From Taeniopygia guttata (taxonomy: Eukaryota; Chordata; Aves; Passeriformes; Estrildidae), in NCBI RefSeq assembly GCF_048771995.1, contig NC_133028.1:6631501-6695500 (forward strand): 64,000 nucleotides of DNA, given 5' to 3'. The notes below the pieces were generated by a model. It saw nothing but the letters and a program-made list of their open reading frames with translations, was not told the origin of the DNA and searched no databases. A program made the translations under genes and the position numbers. Of this stretch, positions 13,281-25,793 are shown one piece after another. Position 1 is the first letter of the stretch. The number at the start of each line of letters is the position of its first letter.

Positions 13281-14379
13281 CTCATGATGGGGGGGCTTGA
13301 TGCCCCCCATTGAAATCCCTGTCCTGATTCCAGGCTGCTATCAGACAGCACCTGATATCCTGAAATCATAATTTAAAATGTTAAGGGTGCAACTTTAGTC
13401 TGGGTAGTAAAAAGTTCACAGATCTGTTCACCTTGAGATCATCTCCCAGGAGAGGATGCTCAGCTGTGTGTGTGCAGAACTGGCACAGAGGCTGGGCTCT
13501 CTACTCCCCCACCTTAAGCCCGTGTGCAAGTGTGTGTTTATCTTCAGGCATAAAGTTTTTTAAAAGCTTTCATTGGCTTGCACAGGGTGGTAGATGGCAG
13601 AATTAATGGCTGCTCTTCAAAGCTATAAAATGCACGGTGTGTTTGCTCAGACTTTGAGCCATGAGTTACTGCTGTAATTAAATCCAGAAGGAGAGACCAT
13701 AATAACATTCTGACTTGATTTCCAGTGGCAGAGCACTGATTAAGAGAGCTACATAATAAATGAGAGGCATTTCAGAATCACACTGTTGATGTTATCTGTA
13801 ATTTTTTTATAATTAGAAAAGCCTAAAGAAAATTGTATATTATAATTACATGCATTATTAATCCTACTCTAATATGAATTCTTCTATGATTACAGGTTGC
13901 AGCACTATTTTTGCAATTTTTTGTATGAGGTCCAGTGTTTACCAACTGTGTCCAGGTTTACAAAAGCCCTTATAAGCAACAGATAAATTAGACTATATTA
14001 TTTCAAACTCATGCAAAGCAGAGAAAGTTCAAGTTTAAGACTCAAAAATCTAAAAGAAACAAACAGTTTAGGGTCAATCATTTTACTGTTTAAACTCCAT
14101 AGCACGATGAAAAGAACATTAATATAACAAGCTTCTGTGGAGTCCTTCACACAGAAGCCTTGAATAATTGAATGTGAAAGGAGGTACACAGGATATTTAA
14201 TGATTAAAAGCCCAAAATTTATGATTCATTCAGCTCTTTTAGAGAAGATTGGCCTGACCACAGAATTTTGTTTTTGAAAAAAACTCTATTCTACCACTTT
14301 GCATGGCTATTTAGTGCATAATCTTTTCAACATTCTTCATTTTAATCAGAATGGATTTAGCAGAAGATAAACAGAGAAG

Positions 14380-14523
14380 CTGTGGGTACCTCACCCCTGA
14401 GGTGTTCAAGGCCAGGTTGGACTGTGTGACCTGGTCTAAAGAAAGTTGTCCCAGCCCATGGCAGAGGGTTGGAATGAGATGATCTTTAGGGTCCCTTCCA
14501 ACCCAAGCCATTATATGATTCTC
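14380..14523 (+). mobile_element. CR1 LINE 3'-end fragment
   Basis: Sense-strand CR1 tail: gaggtgttcaaggccaggtt, gcccatggcagagggttgga, atgatctttagggtcccttc, then ccaacccaagccattatatg and attct. It is a short 5'-truncated copy. Confidence 0.92.
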
Positions 14524-14704
14524 TAAACTAAGTTGTGCCTTTTATCACCTTTTTTTCTATTCACAGTTTAATTAAAAGTACAAGACCAATAAGATAAATG
14601 GCAAGATGCTGGATTTCCAAGCACTGAAGACTCCAGCATTTGTGTTTCAATACTCTTATTTTGATCTAGCTTCAATAAATCTTTCTTTCTCCCTTTTGTT
14701 CATG

Positions 14705-14720
14705 TTATTATTATTATTAT
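14705..14720 (+). repeat. TTA microsatellite
   Basis: Five TTA units followed by T-rich sequence. Confidence 0.9.
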
Positions 14721-15171
14721 TTTTAAAGCAAACAGCTCAGTTAAATTCTTTGCTGACCTTTTTCTGAGGTGATTTGGAATACTGCAGAAGTCAATATTGT
14801 CTTGGCTTCTCTGAGATGAGAAGATGCGTTAAAAGTCTTGGAGGGCTTGATGGTTACCACAGTATCTCCAAGGCTTCTTGCTCTCACATCAGGCAGCAGG
14901 CAGATCTCACACAGTACTGGAACTGAATGATTTGACACATGTTTGTGTCAACTTCACCACATCTGCTAATGTCTGAATCCCATTTTAACTAATTTGTTGA
15001 ACAAACTCCATATCCGAAAAGAAATAAGAAAGCCCTTACCAAGCAGTAAAGCCAAAGCAACATACCTTCAGCATCCCCATGAACTCAGAGATAACAGGAT
15101 CCACTTGGATTAACCACAGACCTATCCTGAAATATCAGAAATGAAAATATGGGAGCGTGGAAGTGGAGGAG

Positions 15172-15750
15172 TGTGGGAATCCAAGGCTTCCCTCTGGCTG
15201 CCCTAGCAGGTCTGGGACCCTGGCAGGGGTCAGGAACCCCCCTGGACAGAGCCCCCAGAGACACTGTCTGTGATCTCTGTCCATGGAGAGGAGTTTTCAA
15301 TCTTACAGGATGAATTACAAGCTTTGAGTGTTTGATAAGAGTAATAATTAAGTGTGACACGGGTGCAAAACTAAAATTTTAGGTTTCTAGATTAGGGGTT
15401 CAGAGGAGACAAGATGGAGGAATTGGGTGTGTCTTGTCCTTTTCCTCCTTCTTCATGCCCTCCATGTTTCACTGTAGTGTTGGCATTTTTCTATTGGTTT
15501 AGGCTGGGGACACACTGTTCAACGTAGATGATAGATATTGGCGCATTATTGTAAATATAGTAAGGTAGTTTCTGGTATTTAATGTTTGTACCATCCCACT
15601 GAGGGCAGAGCCCCACACGCTGCCCTGCAGGACAGAGCTGCGGCAGGGCAGCAGAACATGTTAGAGATAAACAGAATAAACAACCTTGAAACCAGCACAG
15701 ACGAATTATGGCTTCTTCTTTGGCAGCGGGGCAGAAAGAGACTTTCTACA
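15172..15750 (+). mobile_element. Endogenous retrovirus LTR, apparently solo
   Basis: The block resembles bird ERV LTRs common in songbird genomes, by memory of the family rather than a search. Recognisable pieces are catggagaggagttttcaat, gtttcactgtagtgttggc, gaggacagagccccac-like text and agcagaacatgttagagata, followed by a polyadenylation hexamer AATAAA at 15675-15680. The element closes with tttctaca. Both ends are approximate. The 3' end has a CA; the 5' TG could be 15172 or 15174, and 15353 was considered and thought too short. No convincing target-site duplication was found. No gag, pol or env coding text flanks it, so it is best read as a solo LTR or a fragment. Confidence 0.65.
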
Positions 15751-18700
15751 ATCTGGGAATCACCAATACCCACAGATTCCGACAGAGGAGTACAAATACA
15801 CATGGGCAATACTCTCATTTCTGACCCCAAAATGTCAGTAATCACCCAACCTCAGCCAAATGGATCTCCAGATCAGCTCTTCCCAGGACTGAAATCCACG
15901 TGCCACGACCACCAGCGTTGCAGGACCACCCAAGGCCAGCCTCTGCCAGCCAGAACCACACAACTCCCATATGGCTCAGGGAAACAAGGCCACGCTAATG
16001 CCTGGTAAAGGCCATTTGGAGAATTGTTACAAGGAGGTTCTGAACACGTTCCAGTCACTGAGTGTTGATTCTGGCAGGCACAAATTGAGCCATGCTTGGT
16101 CCCACACTGAGCCTCTGCACTGCAGTCGGGGGCTCCCACCAGATGGTTACAGATGCCTCTGAATGGGGACCAGCTGGTTAATGTTTTCTTGCCTTGGTTA
16201 CAAGCAGATAAAACCATTTGCGTCATGGTTACTTTTGACGGAAAAATGGTTTTGCTTAATTCACTTTTGGCTCAGTAAAGGGGGTGGATTTAGCTGGAGA
16301 CAAAAGGGTTATTCTGTCAGTTTATGGAAATGTGGCACACAGGTTTGCCTGTCATTTAAATGCTCAATCCAAACTCAACTTAATTTTCTTAAGACAGACG
16401 CAAAGGCCCCCGCCAGTGCTTTCACATGAAATGCATTGGTTGTCTCCTTCACTTATTAGCTGCATTTTGCCATAACATGCCCTGACTGGCAATGAGCTTT
16501 GATTTCAAGTTTTCTGGAGAGATTCCAACCTGGAGGAGTATTAGTCCACATTTGTGTTTTGTCTTCATTGACTTCTCAAGGTATTTTACAATGTTTACCT
16601 TGAAGAACAGATACTTCTAGCACTACTTCTTGCAGGTGAGAGATTTCCTTCTTTGATTTTTGTAATTGTGAATAATTAAAGAAGGGATTAAGAAACAATA
16701 TGGAGGAAAAACCTTCTCACTCCCCAGCTGCCCAGGATTGTATCAGGACAGAGGTTCACCCAGCTGGAACAACACTGATTAGAGTGGCAATTTATCTGAT
16801 CTTACCTTAGAAGTTCTAATGCCAGATCATCTCATCCCCAGAATATATTTGACTTAATTATGAAGCAAAGAACCCTTCTACCAAGTAAGATCTTCCAGTT
16901 TCTCCCTATTTTCTGGGAAGAGTTTACTTTTTTCTGGGCTGCCAGATCCCACCATATTAAATTCCCTTAATACAGGATTTCTCCCTCCAAGCACTTTGAA
17001 GCACAGGTGCTATTCTTTACAGATTAACTCAATTCACCTCAATCAGTCATTCAGATTTAAATGCCACCTAATGATTAATCAGATCATTTCTTAATTCAGA
17101 TATTTTCTTAATAGTATTATCTTAAAATTATTAATTTCTCAATAAACTGTTTTAAAACTCAAAAATTAATATATTCCTTGTCTATCCACACACAAATCAG
17201 ATACCTCAACCTCTAAAGCACCCTTATTTTGTTTGATAGTGAGATCAGCAGAAACAGCACCAGGAGTGGAGATGTCTGGTTTTGGTCAGATTAATCCTTA
17301 GTGAATCTGAGTAAATCTTGAGCATTATAAAAACAGACCTGCTACAAGCATGAAGAATGGGAGCCACAGTATAAAATAGTTCATTTCAATAGGAAAAAAA
17401 AATATTCCTTGCGAAGAATTGTCATTGACAATGGTATGAAAATAACCACAGATTACCTTAGCTGTGCTGGGAAATGTGCTTTGCTGGTCCCTAAACATGG
17501 AAGTGCAATATAAATCGTGTACATTTTCCTTTTCTGCTAACTGCTTTCTCTGCCATAAAAAGAGTCTCTGACTGCTAAAGCAAATTGATTCCATGTGCCA
17601 ACTCCCCCACAAAATTAGTGAATCTACTAGTGGATGCACTGCCCCTTTATGGATGCCTGCATCACTTACTGCTCTGGGAATGGGTCTGATGGGGTGATTC
17701 AAGACCATCTTATGAAGCACACATGCAATTATTGCTGGGACAAGAACCCATTTTATACAAAGCTGTATTTATCCTTAGTGTGAAACGACGCTGCTTCAAA
17801 TTATCCAAGTGACTCTACAGAGACTGTGTTCAGCAGTTAACTCATTAACATTGCAGTCTCCAGATGGGCAAAGACAGATCACATGGATTTATACATTCAT
17901 TGAATAGCCAAATTCAGCAGCTCCTTTAACATTATATCTAAATATTTTCTAACATAGCTAAGAGGTCACTCTCATCTATTTTGGAGTACTGCTTACAAAA
18001 TCTGTATTGCCTTCGAAAGCAATTTATGAGCTAGATTGTCTTTAAAGGTGCTGTAATTAATTCTTGCTGAATATAATTAGCCACATTACCTGCCAAATTA
18101 TGGCAAAAACTGACATCCCCTGTCTTTAAATACATTTTGCTTCATGTGTTTAAACTCCAGATGTGGATAATATCTATGGTTCATCTACATGGGGTTGTAT
18201 TTCATCTGCTACCCCTGAGTGCTTGAAGGTAAATTAAGTCTGACAGATTGAGAGGTGACACTATATTCCCACTTCAGAGACTGTGGAGCTTCTCGTAAGA
18301 GAAGCCCAGAAAATAATTATTCCTGCAGTACTCCAAATTACCAAAGGAAAAGGTGAGCATAGAATTTAACCAAGCTGTTCACTTAAAAAAAAAAGAGAGA
18401 AACAAAAGGGAGAAAGAAAGATTCACTGCTTAGAAACTGGATACAAGGCAAATCAAAATATTTATCTTCACTATAAACATATGTCTTCAAACATCTGGAA
18501 GAAGCTTCCCAGTGATGCCAAACTCTGCCTCTTCCAGTGAAGACAGATATTGGTCAGAACTGAAACAGAAGTTATGGAGAAAGGATTCACTGGGTGATGG
18601 TCGATGGCCAGGGCTGTGATCTGTTAGAGTTTCAATATATGTTTCGAACTGAACATCCATGAACATAAATCTTTTCAAGTGTCATGATTTTGATTATGTC

Positions 18701-19639
18701 ATCCCTCCCCTCTTTATGAGGCTGCTTATCAATCTGCAGGACCCTTGGCTGATCCTTTTGTCTGCCCTAAGTCTGCTGTTTCCCAGAGAAATGTGTGGGA
18801 TTATTTACTACTGTGTTATTAAAGCCTCTTCTTGTAGATGCATGCAAGCTCATATGTTGCCATGTTAACAGGAGTTATATAAAACATGCTCTCATTTAAA
18901 GCTCCTGGAATAAAAAGATTACTTCAGCTACACAAAACTGATTTTTTGTGATCACTGAACACCCTGTCCTACATTGCTTCCTGACTCCAACATTACTGGG
19001 GATGTGAAGCTCAGAGAGAGAGAAAGGGAAACTAGCACCTTGCTTAACTTCCAGCCTGGTGCCAATACTCTTCTTACTGCAAGACAGATTAACCAAAGAC
19101 CCAAAGTAAATTAATTCTCTGTTCAAACATTGCTACCAGAAATTATGTATGGCAGAGTTCCCTGAAAATCACCAGCATATGGAGAATTTCTTCAAAGATT
19201 TACAGTTCCCCAGGCTCTCTCAGATAAAGACAACATATTTAGAGAAGGAACAGCAAGTAAGAGTGACGAGCAGCATCATGGTGCCTTAACAGAATGTCTA
19301 CCATCCAAATGATGGCATCTTTGATCACTTGGAGCCAAGCCCTCCCATGGCAGAGTCTGACAACTGCCCTCTCCCTGCCCACCTCAGGTGTTTAATTACA
19401 CATAAGAGAACAGCAATAAATGGACTGAATTATGCAAAGCAGTACCGTCTCAGGATGGAAATAATGACACAGCCAGGAGAATTTCTCTCAGTAAATCAGT
19501 TCCATCCCCAGATTTGGACAGAGTTATCAAACAATAGCCCTGGAAGGAAAGAAAGATGCCTTTACTTGAAGGCATATCTGCATATGTCATTCCTGACAAA
19601 GGTTTGCCCAAGCTGTTCTTAATGACCCTACTACAGTCA
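15751..19639. other. Intergenic DNA, no gene seen
   Basis: The right flank of the LTR shows no retroviral coding text. It holds AT-rich sequence at 17,000-17,200 and a purine tract at 18,385-18,420. The 140-codon frame at 15586-16008 begins inside the LTR and is not a gene. Confidence 0.6.
18385..18420 (+). repeat. Purine (A/G) tract
   Basis: An A10 run followed by GA-rich sequence that is almost purely purine (one C) over 36 bp. Confidence 0.85.
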
Positions 19640-21000
19640 TAGGAACTTCACAATCTCTCCAAGAAACCTATTCCACAGCCTTACAGCCCTTGTCCTTCAA
19701 GAGCTTCTCCTAACACTCAATTTAAATGTCCCTTGTGATATTTTACAAACACTACTATTTGTCCTGACTATCATGAACACAGAAAACCTTCCTGTCCTTT
19801 TTGAAATTGCTCTTTTTTGTGGTACTACCTAACCCCAAGTATTTCAACTTTTACTCACAGATCAGAGATTAAAGAAATAAAATAGGCAAACCCCTCACAC
19901 TCTTTATCAGAAGAGGACATTAAACTCTGTCCTGTACATCCACAATTCCCTTAAAATTCATTAATGAGAACTGGCTATCGGTTTCCCATGCTGAGCAGAG
20001 AAGAGAGCCTTCCTGTCTGACCCTGATGGTGGGATGTTTGTCATGCTGACAACACCAAGCCTTTGCCTATTCACAGCTAATTTTTGATCTATTTACCAAA
20101 AGATAATTTTCTGAAGAACTGTTTTTAGCCAGTTCTTTCCCAGCCTATTTTCTTTGCAAAATATACCTGGTTAAGAATAATTTTCACTTGTCCTGCACTG
20201 AATTTAGCCCTGTTTCTTCAGAAATTTGTATCATAGACCACACAAATACAACTCATTCCTCCAATGTTCTTGCAGTCCTTCTTAGTTTTATGCCTGCCAT
20301 GAACTTGCCAAGCAAATGTTATTTTTTTTTTCCCAAATCAAGCTATGCAACCTTTGAGCCTCCCCAAACCAACCCACAAGGGTTTTTTCACAGTAAGGGA
20401 AATTAAAATAGTTTAATACAACTTATTTTTGACCAACCTATATTGACTGCTACTTGTCTTCCAACTATTTTTTCAAAAGTTACAGACAATTTGTTATGGT
20501 TGATTTTATTTTCTTCTAGAACCATTAATCTGACTGGACTGTAATTCCCAAGCTACTTTGGGAAAATAATAATTTTTCCCCATCTCCAGTATTCTTCAAG
20601 CTTATTGTAATTATCTGCAGACAGCTTTCATTCTCCACTGAGTAGCAGACCAATCCTCCCTTTGATCTTCCTCATTCTATTAATGGATCTTAAAGAATTA
20701 TTTCTGGTTATCTTTGAGGTCTCATTTTGTGCCTTGGCCTCTCTGGCTTCATCCCTGAATACTTGTACTGTTTTTTCAGATTTATTCTTAGAAATTTGAC
20801 CTCTTCTTTTTTTTTTTTTTCCTGTGTCTTTCTGTCTGGTGTTGAAGTTACAGAAAAACCCTTCATAATCTACCCAGCTCAGCACCTACTGAATTTCCTG
20901 CATTCTTGCATTTGGATAGCCTTAATTCAGCCCTCAGCTACCCTGAAAACCTGAGAATTTTATCCTCTGTTAGCCTTACCTCTTAAGAGTTCTTATGTAT
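19640..21000 (-). mobile_element. Old CR1/L3-like LINE remnant
   Basis: In plus-strand order the block shows diverged matches to the reverse complement of an ancient amniote CR1/L3-type LINE. They are acttcacaatctctccaaga and cctattccacagcc near 19650, a segment around 20500-20630 containing ctgactggactgtaattccc and catctccagtattcttcaag, and one at 20720-20800 with ccttggcctctctggcttca. Copies of these words are familiar from turtle, crocodile and bird L3/CR1 elements. The element is broken, and 19.9-20.4 kb is less certain. Confidence 0.55.
20807..20820 (+). repeat. T14 run
   Basis: An uninterrupted T tract inside the old LINE block at 19640-21000. Confidence 0.9.
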
Positions 21001-21380
21001 CACATTTGGGTTCGTTGATATCTTGTCTTCTTGAAACCCACTGTTTTTATCATGATCTGTCCCACCTTTCTCTTCTGACACAGAAGTCCCTAGGCAATTA
21101 AAGAAAAATAAAAAACCTAGAAATCACCCATCACTTAATGACAGTAAAGCTGGATATACTGAGGAACAAAGTGTAGCACTTCAGCTGCCAAGTAGGACAA
21201 AACAGTAGTTAGGTGGGAAAGCTTTATGAGAAAGGAGAATCTACCAGCATGTGCTCATGTAGTGTGAGAGTTTCAGAGGGGTTTGTGACTGTCTCCATCC
21301 AAAATAAAGAGAAATTTTATGATCCTTGACTCAGCAAGCCATATTCTCTCAGTCCTGAAGTTCTGTTCTCCTGAGGACCA

Positions 21381-21417
21381 CCCCCCCCCCACCCAAAAAA
21401 CAAAAAATAGTCTCAAT
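21381..21417 (+). repeat. C10 run plus A-rich tail
   Basis: Ten C at 21381-21390, followed by ACCC and an A-rich stretch. Confidence 0.9.
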
Positions 21418-22480
21418 AGTTCAACCAAAACAGGAACTGAAAGTATGACACCCTTCCTTGAGCAGTGGCACCATATTTCTGCACAATCTCTCTGCATATT
21501 TGCATCAACAGTTATCAATTTCTTCTGTGGACAAAGCTTAAATTTTAAACTTGAACTTCTTAGGGCCCATTAACAAAACAAAGCACTCCTCTGTGCCCAG
21601 CACAGAAAGGGAGCTCACCTGGATTTCTTTTGAGGTGCCACTCACCAGCAGCACGTTAGATTTTAATCCCTTGCTTCAAGACACAGCTTCGCCTGATGGG
21701 GCAATTAACCCCAAACTGAATAAATTCAGAAAACATGGCAATTAATCCAAATCAGCCATTGACTCAAAAAAATTAAACCACTGCCTAGAAGTAGATATTT
21801 GAACAACTGTGAGTTTGGAACAGCATCCCCCCAATGCTTAAAATTACCCAGCAAGACCTGGAATCCTGGAAAATCAGCACTGACACCAACCCCTTGTACT
21901 CTACTTACTCCATACCAGCCTTCCCTTCCCAGACCTGCTGCCATGGATGGAAAGTGAAAGAGGTTTGTCACCTTCACAAGGAACTTTTCAGCTTCTCATT
22001 GGGCTTTCATTCCTAGAAGCACAAATCCCAGACACACAACAACCCTCTGGCTATTCTGTATATTCCCCTCTGCACGTGGGATCGTTTCCATGTGGTCATG
22101 TCTCCTCCTGGTGCTGCTCAGAGAGAACTTTTGGGCTGGTGGGGATGGGACTTCTGGAGGCTGCCAGAGGCTGGGCACAGCGTGCAGCAGCTGATGCTCG
22201 TGGAGATGCTGCCTGCCAGAAGAACTGACTGGGGCATGGAGAGTGCTCCAGCAACATTCTGCACACACGTGGGGACAGCTCTTGGAGTGCCCTCACCACT
22301 GCAGGAGATGGATGCCTCTTTCAGACCTTATAACACAAGGCTTATGAAATTTGAGAAAGAGAGGGAGACAGTGGCGGGGTGTTTCAGATGCCTGTAAAGC
22401 AATGAGTTATGAAGAGCAAACCAGCATCATCAATATGCCAAAAATCATAAAAACACATAAAACATATTAAGAGAAAATAT

Positions 22481-22545
22481 CTCTCCCTTCTCTCTCTCTT
22501 TTTTTTTCTTTTTTTTTTTTTTTTTTTTTTTTTTTGGCTTTTTTT
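22481..22545 (+). repeat. Long pyrimidine tract with CT repeats and T27
   Basis: A CTCTCCC/TCTCTC segment passes into T-runs, the longest being 27 T at 22509-22535. On the minus strand this would look like a poly(A) tail, but no recognisable retrogene is read to its right. Confidence 0.95.
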
Positions 22546-24333
22546 GCAGTTAGACATTTTAGTCTCTGGCCTGTGGAAATATAGGCAACAGCTGCCCTTT
22601 TGGCTGGACAGATAAGTCCCAAAACATCAATGTCCAGAAATTTCTGGAAAGGCATCCAGGGGCTGACCTCTGTTCCCAGCCTTCTGCAGGGCTTGGGAGT
22701 AGCCCCTGTATTCAGCCCTGCATGCATTTTTCTCTCTGGCTTTCAGGGTGATTATCAGCAGAGAGCCACTCTTACAATGCAATTCTCTCAACATCTGAAG
22801 AGGCAGCAGAATACCCTCGATGGAAAATCCTCACATCAGAAATATCCTGTGCCTGGAAGCTGGCCAGGGGCTGCTGGCCTGCAGACTGGATTGCGAGATT
22901 CATCTTTGCAGCCAAGAATTTTCCCTGCTGGACCAAAGAAATGCAGGAATCCATTTCCAAGCAGCAGCAAGCAGGAAAATAAAAGTGCATGGGATGAGAT
23001 GAGTCCAGTCAGTGCACAGCAGGAGAATGTAAGGTGATAGTCTGCATTCCCTGCCCCTGTCTGCTGTGTGGTCCAGCAGCATCACACTGGGATGTTTCCC
23101 AGGAAGGAGATGGCAAGAAAAACCAGATGTTGAGGACAACAAACATGAGACCTTCCAGGGAGAGCTGCCTGCACTGACCATGGGAGAATGTGAAGGGAAG
23201 AATTGGGTTAAGCCCCTGTTCCTCCTTCCCACCACTGAATCCAGCAACTCTCCCCAGAATCTAGACAGCAAATGGTCTCTCCTGAGCAAAGTCCAGCTAG
23301 AAGAGATGGTGACTCCCTTTCTCTGTCATCTCTGGAAAATCACTCAGCTGGGACTCAGGTATAAATCCTAAACTAAGCTAGGATGACTTAAGCCCCATCT
23401 TCCACAAACTGTGGTGTATTTGCATGTGGGACACTGTAAAATCTGTGAAAAATAGCATAAGCAATTACTTGGAAGCAACTTTCCCTATCCCACCCCCTTT
23501 TTTTATTGTTCTTGTCAACAGTGCAGTCCTGTGCAATGCAGGGAAATCCTGCAGGGAGCTTTTGGAAGAGCTGCCTTTGAGGGATCCTCACTCCACTCAA
23601 ATTTCATAAACTTGTTCATCTCTTTACTGCTCACTCCCCACAGCAGCTCTTGGTCCAGCTGGGGAAGGAGCATGCTGAAAAAATTAAATATATGATTAAA
23701 AGATAAGTAGATGGAGGGAGATGATGGAAAAGGAGGAGGATAAGTTTTAAAGATGGTTCTGTTGGGTGTAACCTCTCTGCAGAATGAATCTAAACATATA
23801 CTCCAAGTTAGAGACCAGATTCTGCCTGGATCTTAATATTGTCCTCTATTTTCAGAGGTCAAACTGCCCTTCCTGTCAATCCAGACTGGTTTCTGCTACA
23901 CCAGCTTTCCTTTTAAATTTTCAACTACTTATTTTTGAGACACTGTAAGGGTCAATACCAGGGGAAATTAGATTTCCTTTGCTTTCCATAACTGCATTTC
24001 TCACAACTTACTGGGCCAGAGAGATGTAAGCTTTTATTAGTAAACCTGTTTTTTTATTATTAAAACAGTTCCATCACTGCTTTAGGGGAACAAATTGATT
24101 GACCAGGCTTGAGGTACAACTTTGGGTGCCTGCAGGCTTGAATCAGTCACTGCACTGACTGTGCTCAACCAAGAAAAATTCCCATCCATTAAAGCTGATC
24201 GGGACTTTTCCCCTCCTTTGCCGAAAAAAGAAAGGGCAATTAAAAAAATAGTAATCTGAGAGAAACTAACACTACAATAATGAAGTGAAATTATATAAGA
24301 GGCAGAGTAAGGCCATGAGAACTGAGCACTCAG

Positions 24334-24361
24334 AGGGCCACACCACTCCCAGTGTGGCCCT
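24334..24361 (+). repeat. Perfect 10-bp inverted repeat
   Basis: agggccacac and gtgtggccct flank an 8-nt loop. It is GC-rich in an otherwise AT-rich region. Confidence 0.9.
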
Positions 24362-25557
24362 GCACTGGGCAGGCTCTAATCAATGGCACATGGCATTTCT
24401 GCTACAGACAGCCCAAAGGCACGTCACGGGGAATTAGAGAGGCTGCTTCAGCCCTAGCCTGGTCTTCCTGCTTTTATGAGTTTAAATCTGATCTTTAAGT
24501 CTGTTTCAAAACAATTGTTGTGGTTTAATTAGCTGTGGTGACAATAAGTCAATAGCCAGTCTAACATCTCCTGGTCTCCAGGCTGGAAACAGGGAAGGAC
24601 TGAGTCTGTGGCTCAGCTCAGTCTATCTATACATCCTAGAAGCCCTCCAAGCCTGCAGCTTGGCTCACTCTTCCATGTGTACCAATCTGCTACATGTCCC
24701 TATATCTGCTAATATTTTCAGTTACCACCTTCTAAAGCTTGAAATAACATATATGTTTTTGTTCTAAACCCACGTCTAACAGTCTGTGATTTGATAGTTT
24801 GAATCTCCTCTTGCATTTGTCTAAGCCTTGCATTAATTTGCAGAGGAGGCATGATTTAATCTGAAACTTATTGCTAAAACCAACTAATGGCTGGGATTTA
24901 CATAGAAATAATACAGGCATCAAAAGCTATCCAGGAGTTTGAAGCATCAGAAATAATCATAGTGTAATGAATAAGATCATATGAATAATTCAAGAGCTTC
25001 AGCATCACAGATTTGGATTCCTACAAGATCACTGGGGTTTTTTTCCAAAATTGTAAGCTTAAAAAGAAAAAAATTGCATCAGTACATATATTTAGCTCAT
25101 CTTGAAAAAACATTATGTTCCTAGTAGTTCCCTGTGATTCATAAGAGTACATGTAGGTGTGTCAGACCAAAGCCAGTACTTCTTTAAGCTAGTTTTCTAA
25201 AATACCTGTGAACCACAAGGCAGCAGATCATTCAATGAGAAATCAAAAATAGGCATCACCCTTAATTTTTGTTTTATTTTTCAATTTTCAAACATTTGCC
25301 CTAAATATTTTTGTCTGGCACAAGAGCAGAATGCTGGGCTAGCCTTAGGCACTCTCTGGCTACTATAAATACCCTTTTTCAAACAATCTCATGCAATTCC
25401 TCTTTGAATGCAGCCTGTGTGGGAGCTGTGCCAAAATACTTCTTGCAGTGATTGTGCCCAGGGCTCTGCAGTGGCCCTGCAGTGCTGGCATGGTCCAAGC
25501 TGCCCCTCACTATTGTCCTTTCCAAAAGCCACTTAATCAGTGTGTCTGTGCAGAGAG

Positions 25558-25713
25558 AAGCCCTGGGTTCCCCATCCCTGGAAGTGTTCAGCTCCAGGCT
25601 GGATGGGGCTCTGAGCCACCTGGGCTAGTGGAAGGTGCCCTGCCCATGGCAGGGGGTTGGAGTGAGATGAGCTTTAAGGTTCCTTCTGACCCAAACCATT
25701 CTGTGATTCTATG
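25558..25713 (+). mobile_element. CR1 LINE 3'-end fragment
   Basis: Sense-strand CR1 tail: ccatccctggaagtgttcag, ctggatggggctctgagcc, cccatggcagggggttggag, then accattctgtgattctatga at the end. Little diverged. Confidence 0.92.
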
Positions 25714-25753
25714 ATCTTTCTCACACCTGAATTTTTGCACAGCTCTATCAGTT

Positions 25754-25793
25754 ATTTTTATTCTCTGTTGCCCATTTTTATTCTCTGTTGCCC
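25754..25793 (+). repeat. Perfect 20-bp tandem duplication
   Basis: The unit attttta-ttctctgttg-ccc occurs twice, head to tail, with no differences, just right of a CR1 tail. It looks like a recent slippage or duplication event. Confidence 0.95.

Larger units (their letters stand above)
13281..15171. other. Intergenic DNA between CR1 and the LTR
   Basis: Contains a CR1 tail (14380-14523) and a TTA microsatellite (14705-14720). A notably AT-rich stretch at 13,560-13,960 has many TAATTA-like words. No gene is seen. Confidence 0.6.
21001..25557. other. Intergenic DNA, no gene seen
   Basis: Holds the C10 run, the long pyrimidine tract and a GC-rich hairpin. A moderately GC-rich part at 21,900-23,300 has several overlapping frames on both strands (up to 145 codons at 22600-23037). 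None carries a domain I recognise. Confidence 0.6.

Noticed and set aside
15586..16008. 140-codon plus-strand frame
   Set aside because: It starts inside the LTR and reads out into unrelated flank. Not a retroviral or cellular protein that I recognise.
22600..23037. 145-codon plus-strand frame
   Set aside because: Several overlapping frames exist on both strands of the same GC-richer patch, and no domain is recognised.
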